A stretch of DNA of 23,883 nt, from assembly GCA_002309765.1 (NCBI GenBank), contig DBXY01000003.1, positions 18,259 through 42,141 of the forward strand, given 5' to 3'. The position numbers and the translations under genes are program-made. Under the pieces are notes generated by a model that had not been told where the DNA came from, made no database searches, and saw only the letters and a list, made by a program, of their open reading frames with translations. The DNA is from Verrucomicrobia bacterium UBA1200 (GTDB lineage: Bacteria; Verrucomicrobiota; Kiritimatiellia; RFP12; UBA1067). Shown here piece by piece: positions 8,112 to 16,242 of this stretch (its first letter is position 1; the number at the start of each line of letters is the position of its first letter).

Positions 8112-9089
8112 ATGAAAACCAATCTTAATCGTCGCACTTTTTTATCCGTTGGGACCGGTGCTGTTCTATCCGCCGAAATCCCCTGGACTGCCGTTGCCCG
8201 TACCCCTGCCCCCGCGCAGCTAAAACTTAAACAGCTGGAAATCGAGGTCGGCGCGGCTAAACCGTTTGGCGCGGTACAGGTTTCCGACACCCATCTTACC
8301 CGCGTTGACAAACGCGATGACGACCGAAAAATCAAGCTGGCCGCCTCCCGCAACTTCGCGCCACTCGCGGAGCATTATCTGGACGAGGCCATCCATAACG
8401 CAAAAGCAAATGGCGATTTGCTGTTGCATACCGGCGACATGATCGATTTCGTCAGCGCCGCCAACCTTAACTGCGCCGGCGGACATTTCTCCGACGGCGA
8501 CTGGTTTGTAAGCAGCGGTAACCACGAGTTCAGCAAATACGTGGGCGAGGCGAAAGAGGACGAAGCTTACAAACAGGACAGTTACAGCAGAGTTCAGGAG
8601 GAATACCCGAACGATCTGACATTCGCCTCCCGCATCGTCAACGGCGTCAACTTCGTTGCTTTGGATGACGTGTACTACAACATCACAGAGAAGCAACACG
8701 GGTTGTTTGAGAAGGAGATTGAAAAAGGTCTGCCGATCGTGATGATGTGCCATGTGCCGCTATACGGGCCAAAACTTTACGACTACGTGATGGACCACAC
8801 CAACCAGCGTTGCGCTTACGTTACCGGTGCGCCGCTGGAATGCACGGAAACATACGAAAAAGGCGCCACCTACCCCGCCGGGCAGGAATGGCGTCACCGG
8901 GCCGTACAGCAAAAAACCGACCAGCCGACCGCCGACTTCATCAAATGGCTTAAAGAGCAGAAGCTGCTGAAAGCGATTCTGTGCGGACATCTCCACCATT
9001 TCTTCGAGGAACGCTTTTCACCTACCGCGATGCAATACGTTTGCAGCGCCACCTTCAAGGGCGAAGCGTATGCCATCCGTTTCAAGTAA
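8112..9089 (+). CDS. Tat-exported calcineurin-like metallophosphoesterase
   Basis: 325 residues. The N-terminus NRRTFLSVGTGAVLSA is a twin-arginine signal, so the protein is probably exported folded with its metals. All five metal-site motifs of the calcineurin-like phosphoesterase family are present in order: DTH at 59-61, GDMID at 108-112, GNHE at 136-139, H214 in MCHVPL, and GHLHH at 292-296. It should hydrolyse a phosphomonoester or diester in the periplasm; the substrate is not evident. The start at 8112 is supported by the twin-arginine motif sitting at residues 7-8, although no ribosome site precedes it (see the promoter). Three bases separate its stop from the uvrB ATG, so the two are surely co-transcribed, an unusual partner for uvrB. 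Confidence 0.9.
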   Translation: MKTNLNRRTFLSVGTGAVLSAEIPWTAVARTPAPAQLKLKQLEIEVGAAKPFGAVQVSDTHLTRVDKRDDDRKIKLAASRNFAPLAEHYLDEAIHNAKANGDLLLHTGDMIDFVSAANLNCAGGHFSDGDWFVSSGNHEFSKYVGEAKEDEAYKQDSYSRVQEEYPNDLTFASRIVNGVNFVALDDVYYNITEKQHGLFEKEIEKGLPIVMMCHVPLYGPKLYDYVMDHTNQRCAYVTGAPLECTETYEKGATYPAGQEWRHRAVQQKTDQPTADFIKWLKEQKLLKAILCGHLHHFFEERFSPTAMQYVCSATFKGEAYAIRFK

Positions 9090-9092
9090 ACG

Positions 9093-11135
9093 ATGAAAGA
9101 ATTCCCGTCCGAATTCGTACTCCAGTCCAAGTTTCGCCCCACCGGCGATCAGCCCCAGGCCATTGCGGCGTTATGCGATGGACTGCTCCACGGCAAACAA
9201 CGGTTGGTGCTTCAGGGCGTAACCGGGTCCGGCAAGACGTTCACTATGGCCAACCTCATCAAGGCGTGGGGGAAGCAAACGTTGGTGATTTCCCACAACA
9301 AGACTCTGGCGGCGCAACTCTACGCCGAGCTGAAATCATTTTTCCCTGACAACGCGGTTGAGTATTTTATCAGCTATTACGACTATTACCAGCCCGAAGC
9401 TTACATTCCGCAAACCGATACCTACATCGAAAAGGACGCATCGGTTAACGATGAAATCGAGCGGTTCCGCCTCGGGGCCACCAATGCCTTGATCGGGCGC
9501 AAGGACGTGATCGTGGTTGCATCGGTCTCCTGCATCTACGGTTTGGGCGAACCGGAAAGCTACAAGGACATGCTCATCGAGATCCGCGAGGGGCTGGATC
9601 TTCAGCGGGAATTGCTCTTGACCGAACTGGTTAACATCCAGTATCAGCGCAACGATTACGACCCGCAGCCAGGAATGTTCCGTGTCCGTGGCGATACGGT
9701 GGACATCTTTCCCTCTTATGACACCAACGCCATCCGCGTGGAATTCTTCGGCGAAACTATCGATACGTTACGGGAACTCGATCCCATCACCGGCCGCACC
9801 GGAGACCGTCTGAAATACGTCGTAATTTCCCCGGCCAAACACTTTGTGCTTCCCAAAGACCGAATCACCCGCGCGATCGGACGCATTCAGGAGGAATTGG
9901 ATTCTCAACTCAAGTTCTTTGAATCCAAGAACAAATTTCTGGAGGCGCAACGGTTGCGCCAGCGCACCGAATTTGATTTGGAAATGCTGCAGAAACTTGG
10001 TTACTGCAACGGCATCGAAAACTACTCCCGCCATCTCGGCGGACGTCAGGCCGGGGATCCGCCCGCCTGCCTAATGGACTATTTCAACGGCGATTTCTTA
10101 ACCATAATCGACGAATCGCACGTCACGCTGCCCCAACTCCGGGCAATGTACAACGGTGACCAGGCCCGTAAACACGTGTTGGTGGATAACGGGTTCCGGC
10201 TACCGTCGGCTTTGGACAACCGTCCGCTGAATTTTGACGAATTCATGGCCAAGGTCGGGCCGGTTCTCTTTGTCTCCGCCACTCCCGGCGTTTTCGAGCA
10301 AAGCCAATCCGACGTCACCGTGGAGCAGATCATCCGCCCCACCGGACTTTTGGATCCGCCGGTTGAGGTCCGGCCGCTGGCGAACCAGATTGACGACCTG
10401 ATGGAGGAAATCCGCAAAACCGCGGAACGCGGCGACCGCGTTCTGGTGACCACCCTCACCAAGCGTTCCGCCGAAGATCTTTCCGCCTACCTGCACGAAA
10501 CCGGCATCCGCGTGGAATATCTGCACAGCGGCATCGACGCCATAGAGCGCGTAGAAATCCTCGGACGACTGCGTAAAGGCGACTTCGATTGCCTGGTCGG
10601 CATTAATCTGCTGCGCGAAGGTCTGGACTTGCCGGAGGTCGCGCTGGTGGCGGTGCTGGACGCGGACAAAGAGGGCTTCCTGCGCTCCACCACCTCGCTG
10701 ATTCAAACTGCGGGACGGACCGCCCGGCACGTCAACGGCAAGGTTATTCTGTACGCCGACCACATTACCGACGCGATGCGGGAGATGATCGACACCACTG
10801 AACGCCGCCGCGCAAAGCAGGAGGCGTACAATCGGGAACACCATATTACCCCGACCAGCGTCAAACGCGACCAGAACGATTCGCTCGTAATCTACGAAAC
10901 CGCGCAAAGCATCGAGCGCGGGTCTATCGCAGCGGATTCTCCCGAAACTTATGATATCCATCGCGTTATCGGGCAGCTGGAGACAGAAATGCTCAAGGCG
11001 GCGGACGATTTGGAATTTGAGCGGGCGGCCTTGCTGCGCGATGAAATCAAGATTCTGCGGCAAAAGCTTGAAAATCCCAAAGGCACCAAACTGTTGCCTT
11101 TCGCACCGAAACGCCGCCGCACTTACAGAAGTTGA
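9093..11135 (+). CDS. uvrB: Excinuclease ABC subunit B
   Basis: 680 residues, the normal UvrB length. Visible motifs: Walker A GVTGSGKT at 42-49; the beta-hairpin that grips the DNA strand, with ISYYDYYQPEAYIPQTDTYI at 93-112; VVASVSCIYGLG at 141-152; Walker B DESH at 340-343; helicase motifs LVGINLLREGLDLPE (501-515) and TAGRTARH (539-546); and a C-terminal UVR domain at about 625-660 (IGQLETEMLKAADDLEFERA), which contacts UvrC. It loads onto damaged DNA with UvrA and directs dual incision. No Shine-Dalgarno site is seen before the ATG; being 3 bp behind the phosphoesterase, translation is probably coupled to it. No uvrA, uvrC or LexA-like box is visible nearby. Its 3' end faces the DjlA-like gene with only 6 bp between the stops. 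Confidence 0.98.
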   Translation: MKEFPSEFVLQSKFRPTGDQPQAIAALCDGLLHGKQRLVLQGVTGSGKTFTMANLIKAWGKQTLVISHNKTLAAQLYAELKSFFPDNAVEYFISYYDYYQPEAYIPQTDTYIEKDASVNDEIERFRLGATNALIGRKDVIVVASVSCIYGLGEPESYKDMLIEIREGLDLQRELLLTELVNIQYQRNDYDPQPGMFRVRGDTVDIFPSYDTNAIRVEFFGETIDTLRELDPITGRTGDRLKYVVISPAKHFVLPKDRITRAIGRIQEELDSQLKFFESKNKFLEAQRLRQRTEFDLEMLQKLGYCNGIENYSRHLGGRQAGDPPACLMDYFNGDFLTIIDESHVTLPQLRAMYNGDQARKHVLVDNGFRLPSALDNRPLNFDEFMAKVGPVLFVSATPGVFEQSQSDVTVEQIIRPTGLLDPPVEVRPLANQIDDLMEEIRKTAERGDRVLVTTLTKRSAEDLSAYLHETGIRVEYLHSGIDAIERVEILGRLRKGDFDCLVGINLLREGLDLPEVALVAVLDADKEGFLRSTTSLIQTAGRTARHVNGKVILYADHITDAMREMIDTTERRRAKQEAYNREHHITPTSVKRDQNDSLVIYETAQSIERGSIAADSPETYDIHRVIGQLETEMLKAADDLEFERAALLRDEIKILRQKLENPKGTKLLPFAPKRRRTYRS

Positions 11136-11136
11136 A

Positions 11137-11160
11137 GCGGATTATATTCCGCGTTCTTTT
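11137..11160. terminator. Weak hairpin between convergent stops (possible terminator)
   Basis: GCGGA (11137-11141) pairs with TCCGC (11148-11152) around a six-base loop, followed on the plus strand by GTTCTTTT. It begins 2 bases after the uvrB stop and overlaps the last codons of the minus-strand gene. The stem is only five pairs, so it is a marginal terminator; nothing better is present for uvrB. Confidence 0.35.
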
Positions 11161-12044
11161 CGTACCTGCGCCCAAGCCTCGTTCAAACGGGCCATCTGCG
11201 CGTTGGCCCGGTCAACCAGCTCTTCCGACAACCCCTGTGCCCGCAAATGGTCGGGATGAAGTTGCTTGGCCTTATTGCGGTAGGCTTTTTTCAACTCATC
11301 GTTGGTCGCGCTTCGCGGACAGCCCAGAATCTGATATGGATCCATTTGCCGCTCGGAGGCGAATGAGCCGTTATTGGCACGTTTCCGCCCGCCTCCGCCG
11401 CTTTTGCTTGAACCGCCTATGTCGCCGCCATCGTCAAAGCCGCGCCGAGAACACTGCCAGTAATACACATAACCGTCAATGTTCAAATATCGCGGCAAAT
11501 TCTTCAGCATCTCCCGTTCGGCAGCCGACATTTCACCATCGGAAACCGCCAAGTCCCAAAGAATGTCGTAAACCGTAGTGCGCAGGTTCTTGGCGGTGCA
11601 GCGCTCAAATTCGGCGGCGTATTCGTAAATGGTGCGGGTGTCGTTTTTCGTCAAACGAAACACTTCAACGCAATACTTGCGTTTTTCCTCGTCCAACCCC
11701 AAACGGGAGAACACCAGCTCGCAATACTGGATCTCTTCATTGGACACCCTGCCGTCCGCTTTTGCCAGCTTGGCAAACATGGCGGCAAGCGCGGCCAGCA
11801 CCACCAACTCCGACTCCACGTTGCCGCCACTAAATTTACGGCGGCGCTTGGTGTCATCGAATTCGCTGCGCGAATTTCCGGCGGAAGAGCCGGTATTCGC
11901 GGCATGCGTACCATCTCCCAATACGCTGAAATCAGATTTGTGGTTTTCTATCAAGTTGCCTACAACCGCGCCGATGATGCCGCCAAATATTCCGCCGAGC
12001 CGAAATCCGGCATACGCGCCGATTACAGAACCCCACCAACCCAT
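11142..12044 (-). CDS. DjlA-like co-chaperone: glycine-zipper, TerB and C-terminal J domain
   Basis: 300 residues in three parts. Residues 5-31 form a glycine-rich hydrophobic segment (GFRLGGIFGGIIGAVVGNL), probably a membrane helix or glycine zipper. Residues about 78-190 are a TerB-type helical domain with the paired acidic loops AKADGRVSNEE (94-104) and AVSDGEMSAAE (166-176). After a Gly/Ser linker (205-222), residues 235-300 are a J domain with the HPD motif at 263-265, which stimulates DnaK ATPase. This order is that of DjlA, the membrane-bound DnaK co-chaperone. GAGGA at 12055-12051 sits six bases before the ATG. It lies 18 bp after the DUF5009 gene, so it belongs to that transcript, and no dnaK or grpE is present here. 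Confidence 0.88.
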   Translation of the reverse strand: MGWWGSVIGAYAGFRLGGIFGGIIGAVVGNLIENHKSDFSVLGDGTHAANTGSSAGNSRSEFDDTKRRRKFSGGNVESELVVLAALAAMFAKLAKADGRVSNEEIQYCELVFSRLGLDEEKRKYCVEVFRLTKNDTRTIYEYAAEFERCTAKNLRTTVYDILWDLAVSDGEMSAAEREMLKNLPRYLNIDGYVYYWQCSRRGFDDGGDIGGSSKSGGGGRKRANNGSFASERQMDPYQILGCPRSATNDELKKAYRNKAKQLHPDHLRAQGLSEELVDRANAQMARLNEAWAQVRKERGI

Positions 12045-12062
12045 GACAATTCCTCGGGGAAA

Positions 12063-13193
12063 CTACACCTTAAAGAAAATTTTGTGCCGATACAAAAAAT
12101 ACAGGAAAAGCCAGACTACCGCCATGTACCCGACGGTTGAGACCACTTCGGTGGCGGTTTTGGGAAACAGCCCGATTACCCCGCGGAAGAAAAAGCGGTT
12201 AGCGCGTTCAAAATCAATAAACCGGCTGGCCATGTAAATCGTGATGGAGTTCATGCCGATCACGCGGAAATAAAGCGTCCACCTCCTCAATTCCAGAACA
12301 TCGATAACCCAGTAGAAAAGCGCGAACATCGCCAGCGAATACGAAGCCGCCGCCAACACAAAGGTGCTAGACCACAAAGCCTTGTTTATCGGATACCAAC
12401 GGCCCCACACTACAGCAGCCACCCCAAAAACAAGTGCCGCGCCAAACATAAAGAGCGTCTTCTTTCCGCCGGTCAAACCACTCTGGCGGTTACGTACCAA
12501 CGCACCGGTGAACATCCCCAGCAATGCGGTGGCAATCGCGGGAATCGCGCTCAACAACCCTTCTGGGTCGTATTTTGCATTGTAAATATGGTTCGGGAAG
12601 AATGTCCGGTCAAACCAGCAGCAAATGTTTCCCTCGACCGTAAACGGCGAGGCGTTTGGATGGTCCGGCGCGACGAAAAACCGCGTCAACGCCCAATAAC
12701 CGACCAGAATCAACAGCGTAACCGCGATTCTCGGCCATATTTTTTTCACCCGTGTCCAAATCAGCGCGGCGAACATCCACGCCAAACCGATACGCCCCAG
12801 CACGCTGAAAATCCGCAGGCGGGCGAAATTAAAATCCAGCATGCCGTTGTAAACCATACCCAATAAAAAGAGAACCATGCCGCGCCGTATTATGCGCAAC
12901 GTGATTTTTGTTTCGCTGCTGCCGTTATCGCGCTGCTTTGCCAACGAAAAAGGAAAACTGATTCCGGCGATAAAAAGAAACAGCGGGAAAATCGTGTCAT
13001 GGTGGGCAAAACCGTCCCAACGCACATGCGACATCTGTTTTACCAGCCAGCACTCCGGCGAGCCGCACAATTTGCAAACCCTCACCACCAGTGCCGACAA
13101 ACCGGTGATAAACAACATGTCAAATCCGCGCAAGGCGTCTAACGACCACAATCTACCTTCTTTAGTCTGTTCCACGATCATTCCCCCTGTCAT
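12063..13193 (-). CDS. DUF5009 / HGSNAT-like membrane acyltransferase
   Basis: 376 residues from the chosen start. About ten membrane helices can be read. The N-terminal SLDALRGFDMLFI (18-30) and HHDTIFPLFLFIAGISFPFS (64-83) are signatures of the heparan-alpha-glucosaminide N-acetyltransferase / YeiB-like family; ending helices carry VIGMNSITIYMASRFIDF. The family moves acyl groups across membranes to sugars in eukaryotes; bacterial members are mostly uncharacterised, so acyl transfer to a glycan is plausible but unproven. The open frame extends further upstream, but that part lies inside the previous gene. The ATG at 13193 overlaps the upstream stop (ATGA), indicating translational coupling. 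A second ATG at 13181, immediately after AGGGGGA, is too close to that site to be preferred. Confidence 0.88.
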   Translation of the reverse strand: MTGGMIVEQTKEGRLWSLDALRGFDMLFITGLSALVVRVCKLCGSPECWLVKQMSHVRWDGFAHHDTIFPLFLFIAGISFPFSLAKQRDNGSSETKITLRIIRRGMVLFLLGMVYNGMLDFNFARLRIFSVLGRIGLAWMFAALIWTRVKKIWPRIAVTLLILVGYWALTRFFVAPDHPNASPFTVEGNICCWFDRTFFPNHIYNAKYDPEGLLSAIPAIATALLGMFTGALVRNRQSGLTGGKKTLFMFGAALVFGVAAVVWGRWYPINKALWSSTFVLAAASYSLAMFALFYWVIDVLELRRWTLYFRVIGMNSITIYMASRFIDFERANRFFFRGVIGLFPKTATEVVSTVGYMAVVWLFLYFLYRHKIFFKV

Positions 13194-16177
13194 TCGTCCA
13201 TGAGTTCCCGGCCATTCCGTATGGCCTCGTACACCCGAAGCTCCTGCGCCGCCCGCTGCCGGTAACGCTCTTCGCGTTCCCGGTCTTTGGCGCAAGGCAC
13301 AAAACCGTCCATGTCAGCACGCGGCTGTTCACGTAATCGTTCGGCACCCGCCCTGACCAGCCCGAGTACGGCGTCATACGCCTCTCGCTGCGTGTTTTTA
13401 TCCAATTTGGACAAGATCCTGCTGCATTCCGGCCGCCCGAAATCAAGCTGCGCCCGCTGCCGCGCCGAATGCGCGTTGGCAATCCTCCCTCCGGTCAATT
13501 TCATTATCCGCTGCAGCTCTTCCTTGGTAAGCGGACTGCGCCCGCCGGGATTGTTGGGATAAGCCACCTCGTAGCAGGGATAATAAGGCGCGTTGATATC
13601 GATCCAGGTTACGATCCGGTCCAGTTCCTCAGGCGAGAGTTTAACGTTGGCGTGTCCGCCTTCTAACTCGCGCACCAGCTTCGACACGGAACTCCCCCAC
13701 GAGCGGGCGGGACGAATCTCCGCGGGCCCGCCCCCGACGCAACTGATCGCCCCCAACGCCCACAGGTCAACGTATGAAACATTGAAGTATGTGTCGCGCC
13801 CACCGGACAGGTTAAGTTTCTCGCCGGCCGGTTTACCGTAATCGTGGCATTTCACGCAATGGCGGTCAAAGACCGGCTGAACTTCTCGCTGGAACGAAAA
13901 CAGTCTCGGTTTACCGTACCAACCGTTCAACTTGCTGGCTTTGCGCGACATTGCGGACGGCAACCGCGAAATCGGCGGCACGTTCCCCACCCGGCTTTCG
14001 TGGCATCCTACGCATCCGTATGTTTCACCCGGCTGGACATAGGCGCCGGAACGCATCGACTGCACCATCTTGCCATTGGCGTCCAACGCCTGGAAATAAA
14101 CGAAAGTGTTTCCAGGCACCTCGAAATACGCGCTGCCGTCATCCGCCACCGGCACCGTGCCCAGAATCCGCTTGTTCTCGAAGCTGTGCCAATTCATCGC
14201 CGCCGCCATTTCGCCGTGGCCAAACCATCCCGTAGGCCCGGTCCAATTGCGCTTTTCAGGCGATTCGACAATTCGCAGCGACTTGATTTCTCCACGCTTC
14301 ACCCCATCCATATGGGTGCCCACATACACATCCTGCAGATAAAAATAACCCGGCCCGTTGGGATGGGAATAATCCCGCCGCGTCGGAATCACCGGAGCTG
14401 TCTTGGAAGCCCGCACCGGCATTGGGCTCCAACACCCCGGCGCCTCAAAATAAAACAGCACTTCGTTGCCGAAACGATCCACATAAGCCAATCCCGACTC
14501 CTCGCCGCGCCCGGTCATCCGGCTGCACAGGAAATGGCCGTCGTCCAACGGAAACGGGTCGGAGAATTTCAAACCGATACTTTTCGTCGAATCAAAATCT
14601 TCTCCGCCGGTGTGGATGCGGTTGCGGTAGTCCGCCGGCCACGTCTGAACCACCGGGGATTTCCCGTCCACCCCGAGATTACGGTCGATTACGCCCAACG
14701 CGCCCCAAGGCCGGTCGTGACAAGATCCCAGCACCGCAATCACCCGCGAAGTACTGTCGCCGATCGGACGGGCATTAATCACGCCACCGGGACTGGTGGT
14801 GTTGTTCCCCCAAAAGATCGCGTGCCCGGTACCGTCGGGGTTGCATACCCACAACCCTTGGGCATCGCCAAAATTCCGGTCCACGTATTCCCAGCGGTCA
14901 TATAGCACCCTGCCGTCCGGCAACACCGACGAGTGTCCCTCAAACAGCGTTGATTTGCCAATTTGGATAATGTTGGCACCGTTCGGACGCATACGGAACA
15001 GGTTGCACATGATATGGCGGTTGCACATGCAGTACTTCGGCTCGCGGGTGGAGGAAAACACGATGTCACCGTCCGGCAGCCACGCCGGATCGATGTCCGT
15101 CACACCTTTGGCGAAAGTGAGCTGGCGCAAACCGCTGCCGTCAACATTAACCGTCCAAATCTTGTAGTCCTCGTCCTTGCCGGTACGCATGGAGAAGACC
15201 ACTTTGGTGCCGGAAGGATCCAACTCCGGGTCGCGCACGGTGCGCCCCGGCAACTCCGGCACCACCACCGTAACTTTGCCGGTTTTCACGTCCAGCAGTT
15301 TCAGCGCGCCTTGGGTGACGTACTTGGCTTCGTTAATCTCACCGCATTGGAAAAGGGTGGCGGTGTTGTGGTGGTCAGAACGATACTGCCCCCGGGTGGT
15401 AAAGAGAATCGGCTGACGGTTCACCAGCGGATTTTCCTTCACCAAAGCTTCCGCCTGCAATTTTTCCAAACCCTCCGCATCGCCGGCTTCACAAGCCCGG
15501 TCGTATGCGGCGCGGAATTCCGTTGCGGGATATTCGGAAAACCTTTTTCCCAGCTCCTCAAACGCCGCCGGCAATCCGGCAAAACGTTTCATCGCCGCCA
15601 GATTCTGGGCTTTTCGCATATCATCAAAATGCTTCGCGGTGGCGGCAGGGTCTATCCGCCCCTCGCAAACCACCTCGTCCACGGTGACGTGTCCCCAACC
15701 GCCGGTCGCCCCGTCGAAGGCACGGAAGAAAACCGGTTTGCCAACCAATTCCGGCACTTGAATTACCTGCGGATACATGTGCTCGTGGTTGCGTCCGCGT
15801 GCAGAAGCCACGACTTTTCCATCGATCGAGCATACTGCGAAGTACACCTTGTCGCCAGCTCCGCCGCCAACCCGGACCTTAACCTCCGGAGCCGACAGCA
15901 CCACCACCGGCGAATCTACGATCCCGGTGAAACCGTCGTACGGGGTTCCGTTGTCGCGCTCCAAAGTGGAGAGAAACCATTTGCCTTCTTTGGAATAGGG
16001 CGATTGCGGAACGTTGTGCTCCCGATCCCGCCCGCAAACCAGCTGGCCGAACTTTCCTTCCACCACCCGCCAACCTTGCAAATCGCCGCTTTCAAAATCA
16101 AAGCGAACCGTCTCCGCCAACGCCGAGCCACCGCAGCATAGCGTCGCCGCAAGAACCAACAACCACAACTTTGCCAC
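13190..16177 (-). CDS. Exported HzsA-like dihaem protein with beta-propeller
   Basis: 995 residues. I choose the GTG at 16177: AAAAGGA lies seven bases upstream, and the protein then begins with a compact signal peptide (residues 1-21, MAKLWLLVLAATLCCGGSALA). A TTG at 16204 would add nine charged residues with no ribosome site. Residues 23-170 look like a beta-sandwich lectin-like domain. Residues about 255-480 hold PD40/TolB-like propeller blades (DPELDPSGTKVVFSM, DIDPAWLPDGDIVFSS). Two c-haem sites follow, CVGCH at 722-726 and CVKCH at 774-778, then a helical tail (about 880-995). This architecture is that of proteins related to the hydrazine synthase alpha subunit that are common in PVC genomes lacking anammox. 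The role is unknown; a redox function outside the inner membrane is likely. The last four bases overlap the acyltransferase gene. Confidence 0.87.
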   Translation of the reverse strand: MAKLWLLVLAATLCCGGSALAETVRFDFESGDLQGWRVVEGKFGQLVCGRDREHNVPQSPYSKEGKWFLSTLERDNGTPYDGFTGIVDSPVVVLSAPEVKVRVGGGAGDKVYFAVCSIDGKVVASARGRNHEHMYPQVIQVPELVGKPVFFRAFDGATGGWGHVTVDEVVCEGRIDPAATAKHFDDMRKAQNLAAMKRFAGLPAAFEELGKRFSEYPATEFRAAYDRACEAGDAEGLEKLQAEALVKENPLVNRQPILFTTRGQYRSDHHNTATLFQCGEINEAKYVTQGALKLLDVKTGKVTVVVPELPGRTVRDPELDPSGTKVVFSMRTGKDEDYKIWTVNVDGSGLRQLTFAKGVTDIDPAWLPDGDIVFSSTREPKYCMCNRHIMCNLFRMRPNGANIIQIGKSTLFEGHSSVLPDGRVLYDRWEYVDRNFGDAQGLWVCNPDGTGHAIFWGNNTTSPGGVINARPIGDSTSRVIAVLGSCHDRPWGALGVIDRNLGVDGKSPVVQTWPADYRNRIHTGGEDFDSTKSIGLKFSDPFPLDDGHFLCSRMTGRGEESGLAYVDRFGNEVLFYFEAPGCWSPMPVRASKTAPVIPTRRDYSHPNGPGYFYLQDVYVGTHMDGVKRGEIKSLRIVESPEKRNWTGPTGWFGHGEMAAAMNWHSFENKRILGTVPVADDGSAYFEVPGNTFVYFQALDANGKMVQSMRSGAYVQPGETYGCVGCHESRVGNVPPISRLPSAMSRKASKLNGWYGKPRLFSFQREVQPVFDRHCVKCHDYGKPAGEKLNLSGGRDTYFNVSYVDLWALGAISCVGGGPAEIRPARSWGSSVSKLVRELEGGHANVKLSPEELDRIVTWIDINAPYYPCYEVAYPNNPGGRSPLTKEELQRIMKLTGGRIANAHSARQRAQLDFGRPECSRILSKLDKNTQREAYDAVLGLVRAGAERLREQPRADMDGFVPCAKDREREERYRQRAAQELRVYEAIRNGRELMDE

Positions 16178-16194
16178 TTGCCAATCCTTTTCCA

Positions 16195-16242
16195 AACCGT
16201 TCAACTTTCAAACCACCCAACCGCCCAACTGTTAAACTAATT
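16195..16242. repeat. Degenerate 8-bp tandem array between two minus-strand genes
   Basis: Six consecutive octamers each begin AAC followed by a pyrimidine: AACCGTTC, AACTTTCA, AACCACCC, AACCGCCC, AACTGTTA, AACTAATT (plus strand). The register does not slip once over 48 bp. The array runs from the last codons of the solenoid gene, across its TAG stop (16239-16237), to within 17 bases of the HzsA-like GTG start. On the mRNA it reads as a G/U-rich tract. No function is known to me. Confidence 0.7.

Noticed and set aside
13195..13295. N-terminal extension of the DUF5009 protein up to 13295
   Set aside because: These codons lie within the end of the HzsA-like gene in another frame and encode a Gly/Arg-rich stretch unlike the family N-terminus; the ATGA overlap at 13190-13193 is the better start.
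13844..16141. Long plus-strand open frames (353 and 392 codons) opposite the HzsA-like gene
   Set aside because: They lie fully antisense to a well-supported gene, have arginine/histidine-rich nonsense composition and no ribosome sites. They are a by-product of codon use on the other strand.
13190..16177. Anammox hydrazine synthase
   Set aside because: Only the alpha-like architecture is present. No beta or gamma subunit, hydrazine dehydrogenase or nitrite reductase gene is nearby, and HzsA-like proteins are widespread in bacteria that do not perform anammox.
16195..16242. CRISPR array or REP element
   Set aside because: Units are only 8 bp, degenerate and without spacers or an inverted-repeat core, so neither class fits.
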